Assembly (NCBI GenBank): GCA_000940995.1
Contig: CP005974.1
Coordinates: 3,792,885 to 3,856,884 of the forward strand
From: Photobacterium gaetbulicola Gung47
Lineage (GTDB): Bacteria > Pseudomonadota > Gammaproteobacteria > Enterobacterales > Vibrionaceae
Direction of reading: 5' to 3'
Length of the DNA stretch: 64,000 nt
This document shows positions 34,486-42,367 of the stretch, piece after piece (the first letter of the stretch is position 1; every line of letters starts with the position of its first letter). The notes below the pieces were generated by a model. That model was not told where the DNA came from, did not search any database, and was given only the letters and a program-made list of their open reading frames with translations. A program made the position numbers and the translations under genes.

Positions 34486-35664
34486 TTATGGCTTGTAGAT
34501 GATTTCGACATCATAGTCGTCTTCGTTCCAATCATCCCAGTCATCGTCGTCGTCATCAGCGTCAGCATTCTTAACTTGCTGCTCGTGGTAATCATCCCAC
34601 TTGAATTCGACTTTCTTCTCTTCGGTCTCTTCCTCGTCCTCTTCGAAGACTTGAGCCGGCATCGACTCGATCTGGCGCATCAGATCATACGTCAGCTCTT
34701 TGGTCCCCATACGATTTAGGGCGGAAATACAGTAATAGTCACCTTCCCATGCCAGAGCATCCAGTACTTCGTCGATCTTCTCCTGAGCTTCTTCCTCAGG
34801 CATCAAATCAACCTTATTGAACACAATCCAGCGCGGCTTATTGGCCAACTTGTCACTGTACTTCTCTAGCTCATTGAGGATAGTGAAGGCATTCTCGACT
34901 GGATCCGAGCCATCGGCAGGCAACAGATCAACCATGTGCAGCAATACACGGCAACGCTCAAGGTGCTTCAGGAAGCGAATCCCCAAACCAGCCCCGTCAG
35001 CCGCACCTTCGATCAAACCAGGAATATCGGCAACCACGAAGCTGCGCTCGTTATCGATGCGCACAACACCCAAGCTAGGCACCAGCGTGGTGAACGGGTA
35101 ATCCGCCACTTTCGGCTTAGCCGCCGATACCGAACGGATAAAGGTGGATTTACCTGCATTCGGCAAGCCCAGCATACCCACATCGGCCAATAGCAGAAGC
35201 TCAAGGCGAAGGTGACGTACTTCCCCCTTGGTACCCATAGTCTTCTGGCGTGGAGCACGGTTGACCGAAGACTTGAAGCGGGTGTTACCCAGACCGTGGA
35301 AGCCACCTTTGGCTGCCATCACCTTCATGCCATGCTGAGTCAAATCCGCGATCACTTCGCCAGTCTCTTCATCCACAGCACGAGTACCAACCGGCACCGA
35401 AAGAACACAGTCCTCACCGCGTTTACCAGTACAGTTACCACCACGACCGTTCTCGCCACGCTGCGCAGCATGGAATCGTTCAAAGCGATAGTCGATCAAT
35501 GTATTGAGGTTTTCATCGGCCAGTAGGTAAACATCGCCACCATCACCGCCGTCGCCACCGTCAGGACCACCTTTCGGGACATACTTTTCACGACGGAAGC
35601 TTACTGTACCGTTACCGCCATCACCGGCGTCAACACGAATTACCGCTTCATCTACAAACTTCAT
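34486..35664 (-). CDS. obgE: Obg-family GTPase ObgE/CgtA
   Basis: This essential GTPase takes part in 50S ribosome assembly and links to ppGpp signalling. The 392-residue product has the glycine-rich Obg fold (residues 1-158, with FRREKYVPKGGPDGGDGGDG), then the G domain with G1 GLPNAGKST (166-174), DIPGLIEGA and NKVD, and a strongly acidic tail from about residue 344 (EEDEEETEEKK, then a run of Asp). It lies downstream of rplU-rpmA-yhbE, the conserved order of E. coli. Length matches E. coli (390). Confidence 0.97.
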   Translation of the reverse strand: MKFVDEAVIRVDAGDGGNGTVSFRREKYVPKGGPDGGDGGDGGDVYLLADENLNTLIDYRFERFHAAQRGENGRGGNCTGKRGEDCVLSVPVGTRAVDEETGEVIADLTQHGMKVMAAKGGFHGLGNTRFKSSVNRAPRQKTMGTKGEVRHLRLELLLLADVGMLGLPNAGKSTFIRSVSAAKPKVADYPFTTLVPSLGVVRIDNERSFVVADIPGLIEGAADGAGLGIRFLKHLERCRVLLHMVDLLPADGSDPVENAFTILNELEKYSDKLANKPRWIVFNKVDLMPEEEAQEKIDEVLDALAWEGDYYCISALNRMGTKELTYDLMRQIESMPAQVFEEDEEETEEKKVEFKWDDYHEQQVKNADADDDDDDWDDWNEDDYDVEIIYKP

Positions 35665-35803
35665 CTCTTTCTCCGCACTGTGGCGTTAAAACTATCCAAC
35701 CCGGATAGCGCTATCCAAGTTGCTATTAACCTATTGTACAACCAAACGTCGTGCTTATCCGACCTTTTGTCGTGCATGACCGTGGGCAACACAGGTGCCC
35801 ATA

Positions 35804-36727
35804 TTACTTTCGCTTCAGCAGGCGATGGCCGATAGCGCTGAACATCGCCCCACCGACGACAATCAAGGCACCGACATAGCCCCACTGATTCAGAGCGGCG
35901 GGTGCTACGTAGTCAGGCCATACCAAACTGGCCAGATCTACAAACAGGATCGTAAACAGCGGCGCCAAGGTAATGACCGCACTCACCTGTGATGCCTGCC
36001 AGCGGGCCATCGCTTCGGCAAAGGCTCCATATCCCACCAACGTATTGAGGCAGCAAAATATCAGCATGCCCAACTGACGCGGATCCATCAGCTGGATCTG
36101 GCTTGGTGTTGCCACTGGCATCAAGATCAGTGCACAGATCACATAGATCATCAACAAGATCTGCGGTGACGAAAACTGCCTAAGCATGCGCTTCTGGGCC
36201 AAGGCATACACCACCCAAACCATCGCGGCAGCTATTGCCAGTAATACGCCGGTGGTGTACGCGCTCATGCTGGTAAACAGCTCGGCCAATCGCTCATTGA
36301 AAAACAGCAATAAGCCGGACAACAAGGCCACCACGCCCACCACCTGATGCTTGCCCAGGGACTCCTTGAACAACCAGACACTGGACAGCAGCAGCATCAT
36401 CGGGGCCAGCTGCATAATCACCTGAACCACCGCCGGGTTGAGGTAAGACAGTGAGCTGTTAAACAGTACAAAATTACCCGCAAGCCCCAAGCTTGCCAGC
36501 AACATCAGACTGCCTCCCTTGACCCCGAGGCCAGTTAGGCTGGGCAATTTGCGTCGGTAGGCCAACCAGAGGCCCAAACCGATGGCTGCCGTCATGAACC
36601 GGTACCAGACAATGGTAAAGGGATCCATCACCTCGACAGCCTGCTTCATTGCAATGGGCAGCGCTCCCCAGAATACCGCGGTCAACAATGCTAGGAGCAT
36701 CCCAACCGTGGGATTTTGCTGTGGCAT
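35804..36727 (-). CDS. yhbE: DMT-superfamily transporter YhbE (EamA family)
   Basis: The protein is about 307 residues with ten hydrophobic helices in two EamA repeats, the first starting MLLALLTAVFWGALPIAMKQ. ATG 36727 was chosen (GGGGGG ahead), but ATG 36739 is also possible. The gene lies between rpmA and obgE, exactly where E. coli has yhbE. The substrate is unknown. The start sits a few bases after the rpmA terminator, so expression probably depends on read-through. Confidence 0.88.
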   Translation of the reverse strand: MPQQNPTVGMLLALLTAVFWGALPIAMKQAVEVMDPFTIVWYRFMTAAIGLGLWLAYRRKLPSLTGLGVKGGSLMLLASLGLAGNFVLFNSSLSYLNPAVVQVIMQLAPMMLLLSSVWLFKESLGKHQVVGVVALLSGLLLFFNERLAELFTSMSAYTTGVLLAIAAAMVWVVYALAQKRMLRQFSSPQILLMIYVICALILMPVATPSQIQLMDPRQLGMLIFCCLNTLVGYGAFAEAMARWQASQVSAVITLAPLFTILFVDLASLVWPDYVAPAALNQWGYVGALIVVGGAMFSAIGHRLLKRK

Positions 36728-36743
36728 AAAGCCCCCCATAAAC

Positions 36744-36770
36744 AAAAAGCCCCGCCAGTAGGCAGGGCTT
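36744..36770 (-). terminator. Terminator after rpmA
   Basis: AAGCCCCGCC (36747-36756) pairs with GGCAGGGCTT (36761-36770) with one mismatch, and a T-run follows on the minus strand. It directly abuts the yhbE start, so it probably sets the ratio of ribosomal protein to yhbE/obgE expression. Confidence 0.75.
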
Positions 36771-36792
36771 TATCATTCGTGTCGAGACCGAA

Positions 36793-37050
36793 TTATTCAG
36801 CTTCGATAGAAACGAATTTACGGTTCTTAGGACCTTTAACTTCGAACTTCACTTTACCGTCAGATAGAGCGAATAGAGTGTGGTCTTTACCTAGGCCTAC
36901 GTTGTTACCTGCGTGGAACTTAGTACCACGCTGACGTACGATGATGTTACCTGCTAGTACAGATTCGCCACCGAAACGCTTAACACCAAGACGTTTACTT
37001 TCTGAATCACGGCCGTTACGAGTAGAACCGCCAGCTTTTTTGTGTGCCAT
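36793..37050 (-). CDS. rpmA: 50S ribosomal protein L27 (bL27)
   Basis: The 85-residue basic protein starts MAHKKAGGSTRNGRDSESKR, the canonical bL27 N terminus that reaches the peptidyl transferase centre, and continues with GVKRFGGESVLAGNIIVRQRG. No N-terminal cleavage extension, unlike Firmicutes L27. It follows rplU by 18 bases in the usual order. Confidence 0.98.
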   Translation of the reverse strand: MAHKKAGGSTRNGRDSESKRLGVKRFGGESVLAGNIIVRQRGTKFHAGNNVGLGKDHTLFALSDGKVKFEVKGPKNRKFVSIEAE

Positions 37051-37068
37051 CTTTAAATTCTCCTGTTA

Positions 37069-37380
37069 TTAAGCGCTGATGCCAGTAATTTTGACTTCAG
37101 TGAACCACTGACGGTGGCCCGCTTGCTTACGAGAGTGCTTACGACGACGGAACTTAACGATTTTTACTTTATCGCCACGACCGTGAGTAACTACTTCAGC
37201 AGTTACTTTACCGCCAGCTACGAAAGGTGCGCCTACAGTTACTTCTTCGCCGTTAGCTACTAGAAGTACTGAGTCAAATTCAATGCTAGCGCCTGTTTCA
37301 GCGTCTAGTTTTTCTAAGCGTAGGGTCTGGCCTTCGCTTACACGGTGTTGTTTACCACCACTTTGGAAAACAGCGTACAT
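37069..37380 (-). CDS. rplU: 50S ribosomal protein L21 (bL21)
   Basis: The 103-residue protein starts MYAVFQSGGKQHRVSEGQTL and ends with the basic RRRKHSRKQAGHRQ segment, which is typical bL21. It is the first gene of rplU-rpmA, with a ribosomal-type promoter at 37469-37497. Confidence 0.98.
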   Translation of the reverse strand: MYAVFQSGGKQHRVSEGQTLRLEKLDAETGASIEFDSVLLVANGEEVTVGAPFVAGGKVTAEVVTHGRGDKVKIVKFRRRKHSRKQAGHRQWFTEVKITGISA

Positions 37381-37468
37381 GTCTTACTCCGCTTGTCCGC
37401 ATAGGCCATTTGCCACGTATGATTTGGGCAATGGGTATGCGCTTAATCTTGTCATCAATAGGGCGCGA

Positions 37469-37497
37469 ATGTTACGCGAAATTAGGGCTACTGGCAA
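37469..37497 (-). promoter_or_regulatory. rplU promoter
   Basis: On the minus strand TTGCCA (37497-37492) is followed after 17 bases by TAACAT (37474-37469) and then a GC-rich discriminator (TCGCGCCC). GC-rich discriminators are typical of ribosomal promoters under stringent control. Confidence 0.65.
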
Positions 37498-37777
37498 GCG
37501 CTTGTGCAAAGAAAATTGGCGAAAAGCTGCTCAGTAATAAAAGTCATCGATTTAAACGCAATCGAGGTTATGAAGATTGCTGTCTTTTAGTGTAATATCC
37601 GATAATTAATTTTTCTTGGTTGATGAACAAATCTCGACGAAGCAACCCTTTTGCCACTTACTGTGAGCCACTTCCCATTCTGCTGGCGCTTGTTCGGCTT
37701 GGGGCAATGCTGATTCGCTATCAACCAATACGCACAACAATCCGCCGGGTGCGGCACATTACTTTGCTGGATGTACA
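37498..37777. promoter_or_regulatory. Upstream region of ispB
   Basis: No gene is supported here. A possible ispB promoter is TTGCTG (37577-37582), 18 bases, GATAAT (37601-37606), which leaves a long 5' untranslated region. Confidence 0.35.
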
Positions 37778-38749
37778 ATGGATTTCAAAGCTATCCAAGC
37801 GCTCACTGCCGATGATATGGCACAGGTCGACGCGAAGATACTGGCTCAACTGAACTCAGATGTAGCCCTCATTAATCAACTTGGTTTTTACATTGTCAGC
37901 GGCGGCGGCAAACGCCTGCGCCCGATGCTTGCTGTACTGGCAGCCCGTGCCCTTGACTACCAAGGCGAGCAACACACCACCGCAGCGGCCTTTGTGGAAT
38001 TTATCCATACTGCCACCCTGCTGCATGACGATGTCGTCGATGAATCAGATATGCGCCGGGGCAAAGCCACTGCCAATGCCATGTTTGGCAATGCAGCCAG
38101 CGTCTTGGTCGGCGATTATATCTATACCCGCTCGTTCCAGATGATGACCAGCCTACGATCCTTGCGGATCCTCGATGTCATGAGCGAGGCGACCAACGTG
38201 ATCGCCGAGGGGGAAGTACAACAGTTGATGAACTGTAACGATCCCGACACGACTGAAGAGAGCTACATGCAGGTGATCTACTCCAAGACCGCCCGCCTGT
38301 TCGAAGCCGCCACCCAGATAGCCGCCATTCTCGTCGATGCCCCTGCCGATATCGAACGTGCCCTGCAAGATTACGGTCGCTACCTCGGTACGGCCTTCCA
38401 GCTGATTGATGATGTCTTGGACTACAATGCTGACGGCGATGAAATGGGCAAAAATGTCGGTGACGATCTGGCCGAAGGCAAGCCGACCCTGCCGCTACTG
38501 CACGCGATGCAACACGGTAACACCGAGCAAGCAGCCATGATCCGCGAGGCTATCGAAAAGGGCAACGGCCTCGACAAGCTCGAACCTATTCTGGCATGCA
38601 TGAAGCAGGTCGGTTCACTCGAGTATACCCAGCAGCGCGCCGAGGAAGAGGCAGAAAAAGCCATTGCCAGCTTGGCCCCGGTTGCCGACAGCGAATACAA
38701 GGACGCATTGGTTGCTCTGGCCCATCTTGCTGTTCACCGCAATAAGTAA
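37778..38749 (+). CDS. ispB: Octaprenyl diphosphate synthase
   Basis: IspB makes the C40 prenyl tail of ubiquinone and menaquinone. The 323-residue product has the two aspartate-rich prenyltransferase motifs: LLHDDVVDESDMRRG (about residues 81-95) and LIDDVLDYNAD (about 208-218), plus GGGKRLRP near residue 46. It is divergent from rplU, as in E. coli. ATG 37778 has only a weak GGAT box. A terminator follows. Confidence 0.95.
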   Translation: MDFKAIQALTADDMAQVDAKILAQLNSDVALINQLGFYIVSGGGKRLRPMLAVLAARALDYQGEQHTTAAAFVEFIHTATLLHDDVVDESDMRRGKATANAMFGNAASVLVGDYIYTRSFQMMTSLRSLRILDVMSEATNVIAEGEVQQLMNCNDPDTTEESYMQVIYSKTARLFEAATQIAAILVDAPADIERALQDYGRYLGTAFQLIDDVLDYNADGDEMGKNVGDDLAEGKPTLPLLHAMQHGNTEQAAMIREAIEKGNGLDKLEPILACMKQVGSLEYTQQRAEEEAEKAIASLAPVADSEYKDALVALAHLAVHRNK

Positions 38750-38767
38750 TCCCTAAATTGCACGTCG

Positions 38768-38794
38768 AAAGCCTGCCTCCCGGCAGGCTTTTTT
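38768..38794 (+). terminator. Rho-independent terminator of ispB
   Basis: AAAGCCTGCC (38768-38777) pairs with GGCAGGCTTT (38782-38791), followed by T. Confidence 0.88.
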
Positions 38795-38896
38795 GATCCC
38801 CGCTCACCCAACCGCCGTATCCATCCATCAGATGGACAGTATTCTATAGTTATATCAATAAAGGCGGGATCATCAAGATCACGACAGGAGGCCACC

Positions 38897-39088
38897 ATGC
38901 AAGCGAAAGAACTGAAGCCAGGAATGTGGGTTGAATACCCTCAGGGCGTTGCTGAAGTTATCGATGTGGATCAAGAACACAACACTGCGATCATCGAGAA
39001 CATGAGTGATCACCGCAGGATCAACATTAACTGCAATGATCTTGTCGAGCAGCCTCAGCTACACACCGGTTGCGACACTTACTATTGA
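38897..39088 (+). CDS. Small conserved-looking protein of unknown function (63 residues)
   Basis: The frame starts at ATG 38897 behind a perfect AGGAGG box at the best spacing, and it is flanked by its own terminators, so it is very probably a real gene. The product (MQAKELKPGMWVEYPQGVAE, then VIDVDQEHNTAIIENMSDHR) is hydrophilic, with alternating short beta-prone segments that resemble a small SH3/KOW-like barrel. Two cysteines occur, in NINCND and TGCDTYY. No signal peptide or membrane helix. I do not recognise the family; neighbours are ispB and, convergently, mdh. Confidence 0.75.
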   Translation: MQAKELKPGMWVEYPQGVAEVIDVDQEHNTAIIENMSDHRRININCNDLVEQPQLHTGCDTYY

Positions 39089-39117
39089 AAATCGCCAATA
39101 GGCAACACCCAGCAAAA

Positions 39118-39143
39118 AAGAAGCGGCCCGAAAGCCGCTTCTT
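39118..39143. terminator. Bidirectional terminator between the 63-residue gene and mdh
   Basis: AAGAAGCGGC (39118-39127) pairs with GCCGCTTCTT (39134-39143). A-rich sequence precedes it, giving a T-run for mdh on the minus strand. Confidence 0.8.
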
Positions 39144-39173
39144 GTCATACTGCCTAGCTGTGCTGGTCAGAAA

Positions 39174-40112
39174 TTACTTCGCAGCAAACTCTTCGCCTTT
39201 AGCAATGTCGCCCTGCAGAGTATCTAGCATACCTTCCAGCGCTTCCTGCTCAAACGCACTCAACGCACCGTAATCCATCACCTCTTCGACACCTTCTTTA
39301 CCTAGCAAAATAGGCTGTGCGAAGAAACGGGCATGCTTGCCATCACCTTCAACATACGCACATTCAACTTGGCCCGTTTCGCCCTGAAGAGCACGAACCA
39401 GTGACAAACCGAAGCGGCAGGCCGCCTGGCCCATCGACAAGGTCGCAGAACCGCCACCCGCTTTTGCTTCAACCACTTCAGTACCCGCGTTCTGGATACG
39501 TGGCGTCAATGCTTTGATTTCTTCTTCGGTGAATTCAACACCTTCTACCTGAGACAATAGCGGTAGAATTGTCACACCAGAGTGGCCACCGATAACAGGA
39601 ACACGGACTTCACCCGGATCAACGTTCTTAAGCTCGGCCACAAATGTCTCAGAGCGGATAACATCCAGCGTAGTCACACCAAATAGCTTACGCTTGTCGT
39701 AAACACCCGCTTTTTTCAGTACATCAGCGGCAATTGCCACCGTGGTGTTAACTGGGTTAGTGATGATACCCACGCAGGCTTTCGGACAAACCACCGCAAT
39801 TTTTTCAGCCAGTGACTTCACGATACCCGCGTTCACATTGAACAGATCAGCACGATCCATCCCTGGTTTACGGGCGACACCCGCTGAAATAAGAACAACA
39901 TCAGCACCTTCCAGTGCCGGAGTTGGATCTTCACCGGCATATCCCTTGATAGAAACAGGAGTTGGGATATGGCTCAGATCAGCCGCAACACCTGGTGTTA
40001 CTGGGGCAATATCGTACAGTGCCAGATCTGATCCTGCTGGTAGACGATTTTTAAGCAACAGGGCAAGAGCCTGGCCGATACCACCGGCCGCACCAATTAC
40101 AGCAACTTTCAT
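39174..40112 (-). CDS. mdh: Malate dehydrogenase
   Basis: Mdh interconverts malate and oxaloacetate with NAD in the TCA cycle. The 312-residue product has the nucleotide motif GAAGGIGQALA (about residues 7-17), the substrate arginines in GVARKPGMDRADLF (about 78-91) and the catalytic histidine in VIGGHSGVTILP (about 172-183). AAGGAG precedes ATG 40112. It is divergent from argR, the conserved mdh/argR arrangement. Confidence 0.97.
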   Translation of the reverse strand: MKVAVIGAAGGIGQALALLLKNRLPAGSDLALYDIAPVTPGVAADLSHIPTPVSIKGYAGEDPTPALEGADVVLISAGVARKPGMDRADLFNVNAGIVKSLAEKIAVVCPKACVGIITNPVNTTVAIAADVLKKAGVYDKRKLFGVTTLDVIRSETFVAELKNVDPGEVRVPVIGGHSGVTILPLLSQVEGVEFTEEEIKALTPRIQNAGTEVVEAKAGGGSATLSMGQAACRFGLSLVRALQGETGQVECAYVEGDGKHARFFAQPILLGKEGVEEVMDYGALSAFEQEALEGMLDTLQGDIAKGEEFAAK

Positions 40113-40481
40113 GTTCGTTCTCCTTTACGATAGAAGTATAAATTTTCAGACCTAATCATATGAAATCACAGTCGAATTAAAACACTGATTTCATATCACA
40201 AACAGAACTGACGTTATAGCAACCCATAGAGAAATACAATCAGATGCCACCAGCTTTGCGATATCGCGCATAAGCAAGAATAAAATGTGCTACATCCCTA
40301 TAACATTTCACTCCCACACCTTGACGAGGACAGCGCGTGAAAGTTGCATATACACCAATATTTATTCAGTTTCTGCCTCTATAATGGTGATACATGCACC
40401 AGTTTACTTGAACACTGTTTGCTTGGATCCAAAAAGTTGTGCCAGAATACAGCACCTCGTCCCTGCACATGAAATTTACTT
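40113..40481. promoter_or_regulatory. Divergent mdh/argR control region
   Basis: These 369 bases hold no gene I can support. TATAAT at 40380-40385 is the best -10 box for argR. An ARG-box-like site overlaps its -35 position (40353-40370). Confidence 0.5.
40353..40370. promoter_or_regulatory. Partial ARG box at the argR promoter
   Basis: The right half ATTCA and the AT centre match the ARG-box consensus fully; the left half is CCAAT in place of TGAAT. It lies 10-27 bases upstream of the TATAAT, covering the -35 region, where ArgR autorepression would be expected. Confidence 0.5.
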
Positions 40482-40952
40482 ATGCGAAATTCAGATAAAC
40501 AAGAACGCTTGGTCAAAGCATTCAAGGCAATCCTAAAAGAAGAGAAATTCAGCTCTCAGGGTGAAATCGTCGACGCATTGAAAGCCCAAGGGTTCGACAA
40601 TATCAACCAATCCAAAGTCTCTCGCATGCTGACGAAATTCGGTGCAGTACGTACCCGCAATGCGAAGATGGAAATGGTCTACTGCTTGCCGGTAGAGCTT
40701 GGTGTACCGACAACCAGTAGTCCTCTCAAAGAGTTAGTGATGGAGATTGGCTATAACAGTGCCCTCGTCGTCATCCATACCGGTCCGGGAGCCGCCCAGG
40801 TCATCGCCCGCTTACTTGATTCTCTGGGTAAGGCAGAAGGGATCCTGGGTGTTGTTGCCGGTGACGATACTATCTTTATCACACCAACCAATGCCATTTC
40901 GACAGAAGAGCTGTATAACTCTGTTTGTGAGCTGTTCGACTACAGCAAGTAA
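40482..40952 (+). CDS. argR: Arginine repressor
   Basis: ArgR is a hexameric repressor and co-activator that binds arginine. The 156-residue product has an N-terminal winged helix (SSQGEIVDALKAQGF, NQSKVSRMLTKFGAVRTRNA; residues about 23-65) and a C-terminal oligomerisation/arginine domain with HTGPGAAQVIARLLDSL and GVVAGDDTIFITP (about 127-139). Length equals E. coli ArgR. It stands next to mdh and shows a partial ARG box in front of it. Confidence 0.97.
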   Translation: MRNSDKQERLVKAFKAILKEEKFSSQGEIVDALKAQGFDNINQSKVSRMLTKFGAVRTRNAKMEMVYCLPVELGVPTTSSPLKELVMEIGYNSALVVIHTGPGAAQVIARLLDSLGKAEGILGVVAGDDTIFITPTNAISTEELYNSVCELFDYSK

Positions 40953-40970
40953 TTGCTTATTTCGCCCCCG

Positions 40971-41009
40971 ATACCAGGTAGCAGACGATAGGTTTTGCTG
41001 CTTGGTATT
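40971..41009 (+). other. Imperfect hairpin after argR
   Basis: ATACCAGGTAGCA pairs with TGCTGCTTGGTAT over 13 positions, two of them G-T. No clear T-run follows, so its role as the argR terminator is uncertain. Confidence 0.45.
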
Positions 41010-41026
41010 GTGAGAGTTAGATCACA

Positions 41027-41284
41027 ATAAGACAAACTTTCACCAAACCACCACTCATATTGCAAGCTCTTGATTGTTTTAAATAATTATTCTTTCCTTT
41101 CTGACTGTCAGCAACTATTTCCACTCTGCTAACCCCCTATTATTGTTAACATAGTTTTAAAGTTATGGCTTTGTTTTGATATCATTGGCCAGATTCAGCG
41201 ATAAATTACCTCCAGGTAGGCACGCCTTACCGCTGATGGACAAGGCTTTTCTCCGGAAATAACAACAACTAGGAAGGGATAAAC
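41027..41284 (+). promoter_or_regulatory. Upstream region of the TRAP operon
   Basis: AT-rich sequence to about 41190 is followed by a leader hairpin, CAGCGATAA (41196-41204) against TTACCGCTG (41227-41235) with one mismatch, then AGGAAGGG before the start codon. No gene is supported here. Confidence 0.4.
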
Positions 41285-42253
41285 ATGGCATTAAAGCAAC
41301 TCGTCAAAGTCAGTGCACTTGCTGCCGCAGTTATGACAACTGGCATGGCCAATGCCCAAAGCTTCATCACTATCGGGACCGGCTCAGTGACCGGTGTTTA
41401 CTACCCGACTGGTGGGGCTATTTGTAAGCTCGTCAATAAGGATCGCAAAGAACACGGCGTTCGCTGCTCGGTAGAGTCCACCGGTGGCTCGATCTATAAC
41501 GTCAACACCATGCGAGCCGGTGAGCTGGACTTCGGCATTGTCCAGTCTGATTGGCAATACCATGGCTATAACGGCACCAGCAAGTTCGAACAGCAGGGGC
41601 CATACAAGAAGCTGCGTGCTGTCTTCTCGCTGCATACCGAACCATTCAATATCATTGCCCGCACCGATTCCGGTATCAACGGTGTCGAAGATCTGAAAGG
41701 CAAGCGCGTCAATATCGGTAATCCCGGCTCGGGAGACCGTGCCACCATGGGAGTGGTGATGGACGCAATGGGCTGGACCAACAAAGACTTCAAATTGGCT
41801 TCCGAGCTCAAAGGTTCAGAGCGTTCGCAAGCGCTGTGCGACAACAAGATTGATGCCTTTGTTTATGTGGTCGGCCATCCAAACGGTTCCATCAAGGAAG
41901 CAACAACTTCTTGTGATGCCAAGTTGATCCCGGCCGCAGGACCAAAGATCGACCAGATCGTGGCTGACAACCCGTACTATGCCAAGAGCACCGTACCTGG
42001 CGGCATGTACAAGGGAACTGACAGCGACGTAAACAGCTTTGGTGTTGCGGCGACACTGGTTTCCTCTACCGATGTTTCTGATGATGTGGTCTACGCTGTC
42101 GTGAAGTCCGTTTTCGAAAACTTCGACACGTTCAAACGTCTCCACCCAGCATTTGCCAACCTTAAGCCAGAAGACATGGTTAAAGATGGCCTGTCTATTC
42201 CTCTACATCCCGGTGCTGTGAAGTACTACAAAGAAGCAGGTTACCTGAAGTAA
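41285..42253 (+). CDS. TAXI-family TRAP transporter binding protein
   Basis: The 322-residue product has a signal peptide (about residues 1-24, ending ANAQ) and the TAXI-type TRAP binding domain, starting SFITIGTGSVTGVYYPTGGA; GKRVNIGNPGSGDRATMGVV (about 138-157) is another family hallmark. Such periplasmic proteins deliver a carboxylated solute to the TRAP membrane subunit; the solute is unknown, though glutamate-like or dicarboxylate ligands are known in this family. AGGAAGGG precedes the start. The permease gene follows after 114 bases that contain a terminator-like hairpin. Confidence 0.93.
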   Translation: MALKQLVKVSALAAAVMTTGMANAQSFITIGTGSVTGVYYPTGGAICKLVNKDRKEHGVRCSVESTGGSIYNVNTMRAGELDFGIVQSDWQYHGYNGTSKFEQQGPYKKLRAVFSLHTEPFNIIARTDSGINGVEDLKGKRVNIGNPGSGDRATMGVVMDAMGWTNKDFKLASELKGSERSQALCDNKIDAFVYVVGHPNGSIKEATTSCDAKLIPAAGPKIDQIVADNPYYAKSTVPGGMYKGTDSDVNSFGVAATLVSSTDVSDDVVYAVVKSVFENFDTFKRLHPAFANLKPEDMVKDGLSIPLHPGAVKYYKEAGYLK

Positions 42254-42277
42254 CACTGCGCTAGGCAACACTACCTT

Positions 42278-42308
42278 GCAAGCACCGCCTCTTGGTGCTT
42301 GCTGTTTT
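42278..42308 (+). terminator. Intra-operon terminator-like hairpin, TAXI protein-permease
   Basis: GCAAGCACC (42278-42286) pairs with GGTGCTTGC (42294-42302), followed by TGTTTT. Partial termination here would give more binding protein than permease. Confidence 0.7.
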
Positions 42309-42367
42309 CAATATATTCATTCCGATAAATGCTAATCACACCCTAGCCCATCGAAAAAGGATTATGC

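Noticed and set aside
41009..41026. CRP-like site TGTGA...TCACA upstream of the TRAP operon
   Set aside because: The spacer is 8 bases where CRP sites require 6, so the half-sites are out of register.
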